Assembly (NCBI GenBank): GCA_036320915.1
Contig: JAXBDG010000003.1
Coordinates: 1,922,001-1,986,000 of the forward strand
Source of the DNA: Linnemannia elongata
Taxonomy: Eukaryota; Mortierellomycota; Mortierellomycetes; Mortierellales; Mortierellaceae
Direction of reading: 5' to 3'
DNA length: 64,000 bases
Shown here one piece after another: positions 1 to 11,804 of this stretch. Position numbers and translations under genes: made by a program. The notes beneath the pieces were generated by a model. The model searched no databases, was not told the origin of the DNA, and saw nothing but the letters and a program-made list of their open reading frames with translations. The first letter of the stretch is position 1, and each line of letters opens with the position of its first letter.

Positions 1-120
1 TCGTAACTGGTTCAAGCGCGATGATGGAACAGCATTTAACGAGCCGGATATATTTATTCTCTTTTTCACTGAACTGTTGCCCCAAGACCCATTTCACTTG
101 GTTCATCTGGATAGAAACTA
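1..120 (+). CDS. C-terminal tail of an unidentified ORF (partial)
   Basis: Frame 2 is open from the window edge to a TAA at 118-120 and encodes about 39 residues beginning RNWFKRDDGTAF and ending HLVHLDRN. It could be the last exon of a gene that starts outside the window. I recognise no family. It does not resemble the missing N-terminal part of the PRP38 gene that follows. The only support is the open frame at the edge and a gene-like composition with mixed charged and hydrophobic residues, so this may be chance. Confidence 0.3.
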
Positions 121-530
121 ACCAACCCTTTCTTCTTACATTTTCAAATAGTGAAATCTATGGGTAAGCACCATTCTTGATAGCCAACTAAAGGCAAGAG
201 ACCACTACAACGAACACAGGACAAGAGCAAGAGTGGATGACTCCAGCGGGACAGAAAGGGCCCCTTCGAAAACCATCAACTAAAGGGAACTTTCGACATG
301 GCAAAAGGACGCGCGAAGGAGCTCTTAATGACAGACTCAGTAATGTTCATGAAGTCTTATTGCATTCCTGACTTTTGTTGACAAAAATGAGTGGACCCTA
401 CCCTTATCACAGCTCGCCTCTCGCTCAACCAAAACCACTGCGCCTCAGCGTCACTTTACCTTATTATTATTAACACTTTCTTTTCGTTTGCGAACCTCCC
501 GTGCTTCCTGAATTCTTATAATCTTGATAG
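121..530. other. Gap before the first recognised PRP38 exon
   Basis: I see no convincing exon here. A PRP38B protein should begin with about 60 residues ending in a conserved stretch like TYHEVVDEIY, and none of the three plus-strand frames gives it. Short open stretches at 297-380 and 388-470 show no similarity to it. The missing 5' exons may lie upstream of the window beyond a long intron, or may be diverged or lost. Confidence 0.5.
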
Positions 531-1572
531 AGCCGTTCTTGAAAGGAACTACGCCTTCGACCGCCTGGGTTCTCATGTACAAGTTTTGGACCCTTCGCCT
601 TACTGTGAGGCAGATCGAGAGCTTGATTGATAACGCTCACTCGGTGTAAGTGCCCGCTCTTTAAAACTACAAAGCTTTTACAAATATGTTAGGGTGGTAG
701 ATGAGTTCGTTATTAACACATTAATTTTTTGCCCTTCGCGTGCTTGTCATTGATTAGATATTTGCGTGGACTTGGATTCCTGTACTTGAGATTTGTGTGC
801 AAGCCCGATCAGCTTTGGGACTGGATGGGAGATTATCTTGAGGACGATCAGGAGATCACGCTCCAGGCCGGACCCAAGCCCGTCTACTCGTAAGTTTGCG
901 CCTGGTTTTCAATTTACCGTTGCTTTTTTTTTTCCTTTCTTTGAAAGGAGCTACATATTTAATATAACCTGATTTGGTTCCTTTTTTTTCATTCTACAGA
1001 ACCATCGGCAAGATGTGCTACATGCTTTTGCACGATCAAAAGTTTCAAGGGCAGATGTTGCCAAGAATCCCCGTCTTGGTGATGCGCGACTTGGAGCAGA
1101 AGCTGGAACCCTTTGCCGACGCCGGTCGTGCCAAGACTGGTCAGCGCGACCATTTCAAGTACGTTGGGTGTCATGATTTGAATGGCCCATTACTGTTAAA
1201 TGTCGTTCTCTATCTTTCTTGAAATATGGTCAGCCTTATTGGTCCTAACGTACAAGCACTTTGCTTTTTTGCTCTTGTAGGAAGGACAGGGATAACAGAG
1301 GTCGGGATGGCGGTAGAGGTAGAGAACGCGATCGCGACAGCAGTTCTTCGAGATACGACCGGCGCCGGTCTCGATCCCGATCCCGATCGAGGGGTCGTGA
1401 CCGTGGCGGAAGGCGCTATGACGATGATGATCGCGAAGGCCACAGATCGCGCCGTTATAACGACAGCAGGAGCCGCAGCCGCAGCCGCGATCGTTGGGGG
1501 AACCGAAGAAGGGATGACTACCGCCGTCGTAGCCGCAGCCGCAGCCGAAGCAGAAGCCCCGGCAGGCGATAG
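531..1572 (+). CDS. PRP38B-like pre-mRNA splicing factor with RS tail, 5' end not found
   Basis: Exons recognised: 531-645, 758-889, 1000-1158 and 1281-1572. Together they give 232 in-frame residues. The core reads PFLKGTTPSTAWVLMYKFWT, then a Y-LRGLGFLYLRFVCKP motif, WDWMGDYLEDD and a MCYMLLHDQKFQGQMLPRIP stretch. These match the PRP38 domain in the PRPF38B type, a spliceosome component of the B complex. The last exon is an arginine/serine-dipeptide tail (1281-1569), as in metazoan PRP38 proteins, and should place the protein in nuclear speckles. All four exons join in frame at GT-AG introns. The usual N-terminal 60 residues are not visible in the window, so the start is unknown. Family assignment is by remembered motifs. 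Confidence 0.75.
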
Positions 1573-1703
1573 GTGTATCCCAAGGTCGTCGAGTATGTTG
1601 ATTTCTTAGTATAGTCCATTTTACACTCCTTTTTGTGCAGCCAAGCGTCTGGTGCATTGAATTAGAAAAACGTTCATTTTGTGATATGGTCTAGGTCTTT
1701 TTA

Positions 1704-2732
1704 TTATTGACGATTGTTGCGAATGACTTGAGCTGTTGATGGTTCCAATGGCAACAAGGCGGCGGCTACTTCACGTCCTTCTTCTGCCAACATGTTGTAT
1801 GTCGCTGCAGCATTGGCCTGGTAGGAGATGATTACAGCATTGGATAGAGATGTTAAATTTGCATACTGTTGTGACGGTAAGGATAGCATATAGAGAGAGA
1901 AAAAGAAGAATCAATTGAAAGAGACATGTACGTACGGTGCTCATCATGTCGACTTGGAGACCGAGGCTACGGACCACGGCTCGGACTGCTGGACTCAAGG
2001 GCGCGAAAGCCTTTCCTGTTCCCACAATCAAGATTTCTATTGGACGAGATGTTGTGTCGCGTTAGGTTTTTGTTTATTTGCTTCATTCACTTGACGCTTT
2101 CTTTGTGAACGAAAAAAGACTGTTCGTTTACCAGGTCGGGGGTTCATCAATTCAAAGACCTTAAATATCTCCTTGGCAGTATCCTCATCCATGACCTCGA
2201 AAATAGAACGCGCTGGTTGCTGTGGTGTCGCCGTCGTTGAACTAGATGTTGATGATGATGAGGCAGCGTTGTTCTTCTTTAAGTACTTGTCGACAGCTCC
2301 ACCCTCTTTGAAAATATCCCAGAGAAAGACCTGGCCTCCGATACAGAGGACGGGTCCCTGAAGGGTAATGGCTTCGGTGGTGACAAAGCCATGTTTTGTG
2401 CAGGTGGTGACGGAAACTGTGCGGGATTCCCTTTCGTTGAACATGTTCATAAATCCGGAAATAGCACTGTCGGCGTCTTCGTTTGTTCCGGGTGTGGGGA
2501 CGCTCTTTTGGCGGAGGGGTCCAGCGCCAGCAGCAGCAGCATTGCCGCCTTCACCGTGATGTTCTTTGCGGTCATTGTTGTCGTTGTTGTGAAGGGATCG
2601 GAGTAGGGTGTTGCTGCTGAAGAGACGACTGTATACGGTAGGGCTGCTGGTGGCAGTAGTAATTGCGGTCCTGGGTGTGGTGGACAGACGGGCGAGTGTC
2701 CTTGTCGTTGTCCTGAAAGGTGTTCGCAGCAT
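1704..2732 (-). CDS. NDUFAF3: NDUFAF3-type mitochondrial complex I assembly factor (Mth938/DUF498 domain)
   Basis: Exons (minus): 2732-2132, 2036-1936 and 1865-1704, giving 287 residues. The N-terminus from MLRTPFRTTTRTLARLSTT is basic, hydroxylated and free of acids, typical of a mitochondrial presequence. An in-frame ATG at 2792 would add 20 residues. A serine/alanine-rich linker is followed by the Mth938-like fold: GFVTTEAITLQGPVLCIGGQ, FELMNPRPEILIVGTGKAF, VRSLGLQVDMMSTYANLTS, then an A-A-TYNMLAEEGR motif and AALLP near the end. The VGTG loop and the A-TYN-L-EEGR motif are family hallmarks. NDUFAF3 works with NDUFAF4 in building the complex I Q module. Its presence implies that the organism retains complex I. 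The gene is divergent from the HERP-like gene at 3029. Confidence 0.9.
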
Positions 2733-3028
2733 GCTTGGTTGTTGAATACGGTGTGGAGAAGTACAGCGACAAAAGGACAAAAGGGGGGACAAAGCAAAGG
2801 AGAAAATAGGTCCGTCAGGCCGGGATCGCGCATGGATTGAATCGGATCACGTGCGAGCAACTCACTCTTTTTCTTTGCCCTTTCTCTCTTGGCTGTCATC
2901 CTTTTCTTTTCACTTTCACATCTTTCACTCAACTCCCGTTCTTTGTTCACCCCCGTCTCCACCCCACAACCCCTTTTATCACCTACATCTACTCTTCTCC
3001 GCTCTCCTACCTCGCACATCCTCCAGCC

Positions 3029-4923
3029 ATGGACTCGCAGCTGTCAGTGGTCATCAGCTCGCCCACACACACCCCGCACAAGTTCACACTCGAACTCAGC
3101 CGACAATGCACTATTCTCGAACTCAAGGAGATTATCGTCACTCGACTCGACACTAAGCTCACTATCGCTGACCAGCGCCTTATCTTTGGAGGCCGGATCC
3201 TCGACGACAAAGACTCTCTCGACCGTGTCTTTGAGAAGGTAACCGCAACACAGCCGCACAACTTGACATACTCTACCCTCTTCTTGGGCTTGGACCTCTG
3301 GTTGTTTACTAACCGTTATTTTCTGTTTTCTACTTGGTAGGTTGACTGTTCCAGTATTTCACCGACGATTCACCTTGTTGTATCGCACCGACATGACCCC
3401 GGGCAAACACAGCAACAACAATCAGCCCTACACACTACCACTACACCCACCTCACCAGCACCCCTTCGCTTCAGAGGGAACTCTGACAGCACTCCCTCTA
3501 CTGCATCAACCAATACCAACACAGCTGCAACGTCAGGCACCGACCTAAACGGGTTTGCATTTACGCCATTCACAACGGCAACACCAACATCAGCACCAGC
3601 AACAGGAGCCCATGATGGCCGAACCGAGACAGGCGCCTCCAACAGCGCAACAAACACAACAACAGCCTACAGCCCTTTCCCATTTACGACCGTTGCAGGA
3701 GGAGTCCCTGCGATGGTATCTATGGCTCCTCAGGCGATGCAATATGTACTTGTCAAGTAAGTTTGTTGTCTCAGTGTTATTGTTGGTCGCCTGGTCGTTG
3801 CTCCCCTTTGGTTTTCTCTTGACACAAGTCAAACAAGAGGGCAAGCCCGGGTCAGGACAAATAGGATTTGAGCACGTAACACTTTCCCTGCACGGGACTT
3901 CCATTCCATACAATGCAATTATGAACCCTTGACTAAACTATTTTTTTCTATCCTCTTTTTTTTTTTCTTCTTTAGCGGGATGCCCTATTTGGTCCCAGCT
4001 GTTTACCTTCCCATGTTACACTATCAGCAGATGCAACACACATATGGACAGTTCCAATTCCTCTCTGATGGGACGCCATATTTGCCATCGCTCCAGAACA
4101 TCAACAACATTAACAGTACTATCAACAACCCTATTGTGGATCAGGCACGCGCAGGCGCGGCTATTGCAGCGGAAACACCCCAACAGAACGCACAGGAAAT
4201 TGCCGCGCGGGATCAACGCAGAGCCGCCTCTTTGTGGTTGTTGATGAAGCTGGCGTTTGGCATTTATCTCTTTGGTCAAAACGGAAGCATTGAGCGGATA
4301 GTGCTCCTTCATATCGCAGCCCTCGTCATCTTTTTGTACGTATTCCTCATACTGCATGGTTGTACAATCATCGAGTGATTGCGGTTTTGCTTCATGCACT
4401 TTAGACCTTGGCGCTAACACCCATTGTCTTCGATTTTATTTTTAATGCTACTATTAGGCACCAAACTGGACGGCTTCGAATTGTTCGCAGGATAGTTCAA
4501 CATCCACCAGCAGAAGATGCAGCGGCAAACCCTGTCCCTGGCGCCGCTGCTATTCCTCAACCAACTCAAACTACCACTTCTACATCTACGACGACCACGA
4601 CCACAACATCCACATCTACGTCTGGTTCTGCTGACAGCAGTGAATCGACAGCAAACAGTAGCAGTAGCAGCGGCACCAATACGCAACACGCCACCACATC
4701 CACCTCCGAGAGTTCAACTACACAGCAGCAGCAACAACAAAGAGATACACAAGCACAGGAGACTGTGGCAGCAACAACAGAAGCAGATCAGCCTCGAGTG
4801 TCACCATGGCGTAGCCTCGAGCATGCACTGCTGACATTTGTCACATCTCTCGTTCCAGCACCTCAGCCTGACATAGACCCTGCTGTTGCTGCTGCTGCTG
4901 CCGCTGGCGATCGTGGGATGTAA
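3029..4923 (+). CDS. HERP/Usa1-like ubiquitin-domain ER membrane protein
   Basis: Exons: 3029-3238, 3341-3756, 3976-4335 and 4458-4923, giving 483 residues. Residues 5-75 form a ubiquitin-like domain (VTRLDTKLTIADQRLIFGG is the typical strand-3/4 region). A serine/threonine/proline-rich linker follows. Near residues 210-255 comes a Y- and P-rich stretch (GMPYLVPAVYLPMLHYQQMQ). Residues about 290-330 are a paired hydrophobic segment (SLWLLMKLAFGIYLF and IVLLHIAALVIFL) followed by basic GRLRIVRRIV. This order of UBL, linker and membrane hairpin matches HERPUD proteins and yeast Usa1, scaffolds of the Hrd1 ER-associated degradation complex. The C-terminal third is Thr/Ser and Gln repeats ending in an A7 tract. 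The membrane segment sets it apart from shuttle factors such as Dsk2. Exact orthology is inferred. Confidence 0.75.
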
Positions 4924-5332
4924 TTATGACATCCTTCCCGGCACTCCAAAAGTTCATCATTCTACTTTATGAACTATGGATAGCTTTATTTTCTTTCTTG
5001 CCTTTTTCAGATCCAACCATCCCTCCTCTTCCAATTAGATACCACTTTGCCAAGAAATCCCATTTCCCCCCTTCATTTTTCCATGACAAAGCGCTTACGA
5101 AAAATAAAATGCAAAAGCACGCTAAAAAGCTATTCCGCGTCCGGGCATCCTTGTCCGGCGGGAAGAATACAGAAACATTGAATTCTCCATCGCGTGTGAG
5201 GCACATTTTACCGAGTTCCCAGACCACTTTTTCCGTGATTCTTTATTTGGGCTGTTCGTTTGATGCAGGATACGAGGAAGGAGGCATGATGAAGATGTGT
5301 GAAGGACAACAGGCGGGGCGAACTGGTAAGGT
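4924..5332. other. Convergent 3' intergenic space
   Basis: Plus-strand HERP-like and minus-strand RGG-protein genes end facing each other here. The sequence holds AT-rich stretches suited to poly(A) sites, and I see no gene in it. Confidence 0.6.
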
Positions 5333-8300
5333 TCAGGAATGCCTGGGTGCTTGTGCGGGCTGTAGGTTGAGTAGGTGGTGGAGCCTGGATCGGACAGCCT
5401 GGCTCTCCTGAGCAGGTAAATATGCCAGTGCCAATAGAAGACAGTCGACCTGATCGGCGTTGAGCATCGCCTTTGACGCCTCATTTTCATCTCTGACAGA
5501 GGCAACGGGGTCCACGTTAGAAGACATGGAGGCTGTTGGTTCACTCACGGCTGCATTTGATGCACAGATGTTGGTGGAATCTTCTTCGTTTAAAGTGGCT
5601 GAAGGTTCTTGAGCAGCTGGGGTCGCCATGATACCGTTGAACCAGGCTTGTGTGCCCTTGTCCAGCGTACTAGTGGCTGCTTGACGTGCCTCCTGCCGGT
5701 TACGACTTTGAGGCCCAGAACCACGTGCGAGTTCACGGCTAGCTGCCGCTCCTTTCTGCCCACGGACTCCTCTACCACGACCCCTCCCGCCTCGACCTCG
5801 ACCTCTAGAGCTTCCACCAATATCATCAACATCATCATGTATACCAGCCAGTCCTGGCAATGCCTTGCCATAGAAGCTATCTTGATGATTTACGAGTGCC
5901 TCAGAGAGGTTCATGGCCATCAGGACCAATTCATCCCTTGCCTTGGCACGTGCAACGTCCAACTGCCTCTTTGTCGAATCATCCATAGGTTGACTCATAT
6001 AATCCAAGTATGCGCTTCGCCAGCAGGCAGCACTCTCGTCTGTGGAAGATGGCGGCTCGATTTCTGCAAGTGGGGTGAGACGGTTTGGAAAGGTGTTGGT
6101 CTGGTGTTGAGTGTCGACAATGTTTGACATCTCACAGACTTTCATGAAACAGTAGAGGAGATGGTCCAACGGTACTTTTGTCCATTCTATCCGAATGGCC
6201 TATTGTGACAAGCAAAGGGCGAGAAATCAACTTCGTTAGGCAAGTGTACCTGCGAACAACAGCTGTTATATACGAACGCAGTAGCAAAGGATCCGTGTTG
6301 ATTAACGTTACCTTGAAGGTGGACTGCACTAAAGACGCGACATGATCCGGCATCATATCGTAGCCCAGATCAGACTGGCAAATCTGGAGGACAGATTCCA
6401 AACCCTTGGATGGAAGAGGCTCCAGCGAGAACCGAAGAACCGTCGTCAACGTCAACAGGATGTCCAAAGAATTGCCAACATTCTTGAGAAGTGTAGAAGA
6501 CTCTATCGTCTCGGAGTTTTCTTCGTCCTGTTGACGACTGCCACGCTTGAAGCTGTCCCAGTAAGATCCCAACACGGGTAGCTGCTTTTCACGGGACGAG
6601 CTGTCCAAACCATCCCAGTACAAGTTGGGATTGCTGGGTCCTCCCCAGAGTTGCGCTATGACCGGCACAGCATGTGTAAGGAGTCGATGGCTTTGGTGGC
6701 GTGTACTGATACTCAAGACGCGGTAAAGCGCCGGCGTCATCGTCAATCTGAGGATGTGTTGCGTTGAAGGAGGTAAGTCGTAACCAAAATCAATAGCCTA
6801 GCCATTTCAAAACAGGTGTTAGCAAGGTTTAGCATCCCAAGGAATTAAAACAGAGGGAGGAGTACGTGTAGTCAGGACAGTGCCCTACCTGAATCATGTC
6901 TGCGAGCACGTGGTCGCACATGCGTCCCAAACCCAAGAACAATACAATAGCTTCCGCCGCCTTATCCACAGTAAGGATACCCAAGTTCTGCGATATCGAA
7001 CACGAATACTTAAACGCTCGCAAGCGATCGCCACAGAGATAAAAGAGTTCCTCCGGCAAGCTCGGAAGACCCATATCCAACGTCAAGTTCTTCTGGCATG
7101 CATCCATGAGAGGCACGGTAATCAGCCTCGACTCCAAATCAACAAGCGCGCCACTCGCTTCCTGAACAGCCTGCCCGAATCCTTCAAACAGCTCTCGCTC
7201 TTCCTGATCGTACTCTGCCAACGATGAGACATAGGCAGCCATCGTGCGGACAATGGTCTCGCAGAGTCTTGAAAGGCCGTCCAGATGTTCGCCTCCACTT
7301 CGTTCCACAGTGGTCTTTCTATGACTATCGTGTCCCTCGGCCACCCAAGGGTTGTGGATAGTCCTTAGTTGCAACAATCGAAGCAGGATCCGTAGCTGAA
7401 TTCCACGAGGTATAGGCCACTCGCTCTCCATCACCTCTGTCGTTGTTGACGCTTGGACGGATCCACGCTCATAGATAGTCAACAAGATCCGAGTGATGGA
7501 TTGAAACAGCGAGCTCAGATGACCACTCTCCAGCTCATCCAAGAAGGGAGCCACACAGTCTACCAAAAATTCTGTCGGATCCAGCAACGACATCCCAGTC
7601 GTAGGCGATCGTTTGGTCATCGCTTTGACCACAAAGTCGACAAAGTTGTCTTGTTGCTGCTCACTCCACGTCAGTCCAGGATCGGAGTCGTGTGCTGTCG
7701 GTTTGTAGAGGAGATGTTGAAGTACAGACAACAAAAGTGTTGGCTCTGACGGACTAGCACGCAGCCAGGCCAGCTGACCAAGCTCAAGGATCGCCTGGAG
7801 CAGAAGCGCGCACTGACCGCGATTCACAATGATCGAGTGCACCACCCTCGAAACAACTCGGTATGGCGCTATCAGCGAAATCTACACATAAAAACCACCA
7901 AATGTTAGAAACCAAAATTTGATAGGCTATGTATTTGGTAGATGTAGTGACAGAAATGACTGATTACCTTGACAAGTGCCTCAATAGTATGTGGTGAGAC
8001 GGCGGAGGACTGAGGCGAGTCGTCAGAGACGACAATTTGGTTGAGGGTCGATGTTAAGAGGGTATCGATGTTCATCCTCCAGAAACCCCATGATCCAAAC
8101 AATGGACCCCTGGTATCCTTGCATATTGCACTAGGAAGATAAGTGATGTGGTGTAGTGTCAGCCTCTTGCCTGCTTGCAAGACCAAAACACAGACACAGC
8201 AAAGAAGGAAGAGATACTCACTTGGACTTGTAGAAGAGGTGATCGCGGAGGCAGAGTCTAATACCAACTCGTTTGGTGAACACTGACAACAATAGTTCAC

Positions 8301-10306
8301 ACCCTAGCTGAAAGGTGTCTGCAGGCATCCTGGCAGGATCTGCTCGATGTCTTCTCAGGTATCTCAAAAGCGTCGAGATGAGGTCCCAGTGCAGATCATG
8401 CTCGCAAACGATATCAGCCAGCTCCTCGTTGATGTACCTACATAAAACAAGATGCATTGTCGATCAAGGTACGTGTCAGACAACGTCTCTGTGAATAGAG
8501 TCTAAGCACAAACACAGATGAGGTGGTATATAAAAGACTTACGATTCACCAAATACAGCGAAGAACTGGAGCTTGAGTTTGGCACATGAAAGCCAGCCAG
8601 TGGATCGAATACGGATAGTCGACTCGACCCATTCGATATGCTCCTGCAAAACCTGTGCTCGTTCTTGGTTGTGGCACTGAAGCTTGTAGGTTGTAAGTCG
8701 GCTCATCGGGGTTGGCGGGTATCCAGGGAAGTCTTGTTGGCGCCGAAAATTGTCGCATATAATCATGAACGCTTCTTGGTGGTTACTGTAGGGCGATATC
8801 TGGGATCTGTTTTCTTGTGAAGCGGTATTGCTCTGGCTCTCCTTTATCAACAATTCAGCATCTCTTTGCAGGCTAGTTGAAATGATTCATAGAGGAAGTC
8901 AGATAAGTAAGCCTCTCAGTCTATCCATGAAAAGCCTAAGAAACATGGATTGTGCCGGTTATAAGAATGACTTACACCGCCTGCAATATATCATTGCTAC
9001 TTCTCGTCTTGGTTTCCTACAGAAATCGAGGCAAAATAGTTAGTACTGCGTTTACGAGGCCCTGTCAATTTCGCTACTCAGATATCGTTGGTGAGATAAT
9101 GGATAAGTACCTCGTGCTTCCTACGTTTTGCCGATCTTTCAACTGACGAAAGTAGCTCTGAGAGTTTAGAGCCAGAGCCTCCGGTGCACAGATGATCCCA
9201 CCTCCTCAGATCCCCATATATCTCCTCTCCAAACTGAGGCACTTCTCCTTGGACAGGGTGCTCCACCAGAATGGCGATAACATCGGCCAAAAGGCCTTGA
9301 ATAATTTCGTCCGCAACTCCTGATTGAACTGCATCGATCTGAGCCTTGTCACCCAGGCCCCAGTAACTAATTCCACCTCTCTGCCGTCGGTTCTGCTGCA
9401 ATATGAGTTGGCGGAGGGTATTTTTGAACGAGACACGAAAAAGGCGGCGGATGCTCTCACACTCTTTGGCTCGATCTGTCCACATACCTATAAAGTCTCC
9501 TGGATTATTGGAAGCCTCTTGTGGGTTTGATTGAACCTGCTTTTTCCTATAATGAGCGTCAACTTGGTCCACGGTCCAAATGAACAGACCTCGAAACAGC
9601 TCGGCGGTGACCTCTGAAGACTCCAATATCAATCCAATCAGGCGCATGCTTTCCTTATGAGTGACAGTCATTAATGTAGACAAAAGTTGATCGCCAAGAC
9701 CGAGTCCAGTCAAGAGCTTGAGGTACGCGTCAGTGTTCAATGGCCACTTGGCGTTGAGTTCCAGAAACTGGTCCGCACACTTCCCTAGGACATTGCAAAC
9801 GTCGAGAAAATGGCACGTCAGGAAACAGCAGTACAGTTTAGTAGATCCTTCTGTCAACGTTTTCGGAGGGCTTACTTCCAGACCATGCGTCAAACATGTA
9901 TCCATGAAGGAGATCCCGTTGCGCGTGCTGGTCCTTGCCTCGCGATTGCAGGTGCATCAAGCGTGACTGCATCTGACTTGTGGATCTAAAGAATAAAGGA
10001 CGACAGCTGTTAATATAGAATCCAAAATATTGGAATAATAATGTCGCTTAGGTGCCCTTGCCTTTTGATATTACCTTGGACGAGCCCGTGCCTGGCCCTG
10101 ATAACCATAGCATGACAGGAGTGCGGCCTCCAAGTCTACCTATTGAAAAGTCAAGCATTGGACGTGTCAGGCAATACTTTTAAAGGGCATATAGAATGGA
10201 TACTGGACAACAGCTGCGTGAGAGATAGAAGGGCGAATCTTGCCTTGAGAGAAAGAGCGTCTTTCCCTGTCCTGGACAGATGAGTCGTCGCCATGCCTCC
10301 AGCCAT
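5333..10306 (-). CDS. Unrecognised 1347-residue helical protein with RGG C-terminus
   Basis: Eleven exons (minus): 10306-10204, 10135-10075, 9985-9876, 9784-9111, 9016-8976, 8872-8543, 8437-8222, 8130-7968, 7881-6889, 6797-6312 and 6199-5333. They sum exactly to 1348 codons. Several introns carry TACTAAC or TACTAAAC branch sites. The protein begins MAGGMATTHLSRTGKD and is mostly leucine-rich helical sequence resembling an armadillo/HEAT-like solenoid, with no catalytic motif that I recognise. Near residues 1189-1211 is an arginine-glycine block ([16 protein letters not shown]), a common RNA-binding and arginine-methylation element, then a short helix at the C-terminus. A long solenoid with a terminal RG-rich block is also the plan of the m6A-writer subunit virilizer/VIRMA. 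I could not confirm homology, so this is only a hypothesis. It is divergent from COA5, with 167 bp between start codons. Confidence 0.85.
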
Positions 10307-10419
10307 TCGAACGTAGGTGTGTAAACAAGAGAAAGAGGTGCGAGCACAAAGAAAGAAAAAGTGCAAAGCCCGCTCGCCCTCGCTTAAGAATGATTCTAAG
10401 GAACGAAGTCACGTAAACA

Positions 10420-10426
10420 TATAAAT
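10420..10426 (+). promoter_or_regulatory. TATA-like element before COA5
   Basis: TATAAAT lies 47 bp upstream of the COA5 ATG in the short shared promoter between divergent genes. The spacing suits a fungal core promoter, but function is inferred. Confidence 0.4.
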
Positions 10427-10473
10427 TCTCTTTCCTCCGAGTCCGAATATCTTACTATTACAACAAAACGACA

Positions 10474-10734
10474 ATGCCATCAAGCTGTAAGGAGATCCGC
10501 ATCGAGTTGGCAGAGTGCATCCTCAAGTCCGACTGCATGCTCAAGGATGGCCTGTCCGCAAAGGAATGCCTCCATTCCGACAACGAGTACAGGATCCCTG
10601 TAGAGTGCACAGCGATCAAACGGAGTTTTTTCGAATGCAAACGCGGCATGGTAAAGAAAAGCTTGTTTCTCGGCAATACCTCAACTGACTACGGCGACGA
10701 CAAGGAAGACGTGCGTATGGAAAAGATACCATGA
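10474..10734 (+). CDS. COA5: COA5/PET191 cytochrome c oxidase assembly factor
   Basis: Single exon of 86 residues starting MPSSCKEIRIELAECILKSD. The family hallmark is the cysteine pattern: C5 and C15 form a CX9C pair, C45 and C55 form a second CX9C pair (ECTAIKRSFFECKRG), and C21 and C32 lie between them as CX10C. The start MPSSC and the ending F-ECKRG match Pet191/COA5. The protein is imported into the mitochondrial intermembrane space, where disulfides form on Mia40, and it is needed for cytochrome oxidase assembly. The C-terminal 25 residues after CKRG are more variable and acidic. There is no presequence, as expected for a Mia40 substrate. A shared divergent promoter links it to the RGG protein at 10306. 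Confidence 0.93.
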   Translation: MPSSCKEIRIELAECILKSDCMLKDGLSAKECLHSDNEYRIPVECTAIKRSFFECKRGMVKKSLFLGNTSTDYGDDKEDVRMEKIP

Positions 10735-11419
10735 GAGGTGTTCTTCTCAATTGTTTCTAACACAAGATGGTACCTGTTACTCCTCTACTGCTCTATAGTT
10801 GGATATGCGGAACAGATTCCGTGGAAACAAGTCATAGATGATGTTCAGGAAGCCCTCTCCCCGACAAGGCAACCATTTACACATAACATAGGCATAAGCA
10901 TAGGCATAAGTATGGAATAACGGGAACAGAGAAAGGCAACAGTAGAGAGCCATGGAGCCCACCACACTTCATTTGAGCTCGATCAACAAGCTGGATCCGT
11001 CAAGAGAACAACAACATCACCAACCTCAATATCACGGACCCCTGATCCTTTGCCCACCGTCAAGTCAAGTTCGCACTAGATTGTACAATAATAAAACGCA
11101 GTCGACCTGCCGGTTAACGCCCTTTCATTCAACATTCCCGATCATTGATCAAAACTCTACACAGTATTGTGGCAATTGAGACACGGAATGCAGCCCACGC
11201 GCGAAGTCATCTGTTGATAGGGTGCTGGCAGATTTTCCTTGAATGAAGGAAACAACCTCCTGAACACCACGACATATTGCTTGCGCCTGAAAGACGTAAG
11301 CTTCCTCGAGAGCAACTGCCCATATTCCCACAAGAATCGAAAAATGGGTAAACTCAACGTTGAGACTTATGTCTTTGATCCTCCACATCCAATGTCACTG
11401 TGTGCACGTGCGTGTATAA

Positions 11420-11461
<42 letters not shown>

Positions 11462-11804
11462 ATTGGGTGGTCGATATCCACCCACTCCTGACTTGTCGAG
11501 CTAGCTATCATTACAAAGAAAAAATACGGGCAAAAAAAAAGGTCGAGGAAAAGCCTATGAGAGCAAAGGTGTGCGCCGTCGAAAAACAGGATGAAAGGTG
11601 AGGTGTTGAGATGTCCTGCAAATGGCGGTGCTTATTTTTTTTCCAGGGTTGGTGAATGTTTTGTTGGTTGCGAGTAGAAGAAAGGCGCCGTACAGATCTC
11701 TCCGTGTATGTGCTGGTGCCATCATTCCTTTTCTCTCCTTCGCTTCGTGCTTTACTCCTTCTCCAGTCTTCCGATCCGCTAGTGGGCGATGGTGGCGGGT
11801 GAGC
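10735..11804. other. Intergenic region between COA5 and SmD3
   Basis: No gene can be supported. The region holds the COA5 3' end, a small 12-bp tandem duplication (CATAGGCATAAG twice, 10887-10910) and a TG dinucleotide tract at 11421-11460. Short open frames on both strands lack similarity and splice support. Confidence 0.6.
11421..11460. repeat. (TG)n microsatellite
   Basis: About 40 bp of near-perfect TG repeat, probably length-variable between strains. Confidence 0.95.

Noticed and set aside
9785..9875. A 25-nt micro-intron in the RGG-protein gene
   Set aside because: The donor at 9875 also fits a 91-nt intron with a TACTAAAC branch site and an acceptor at 9785. Both keep the frame, and the 91-nt intron is the normal size.
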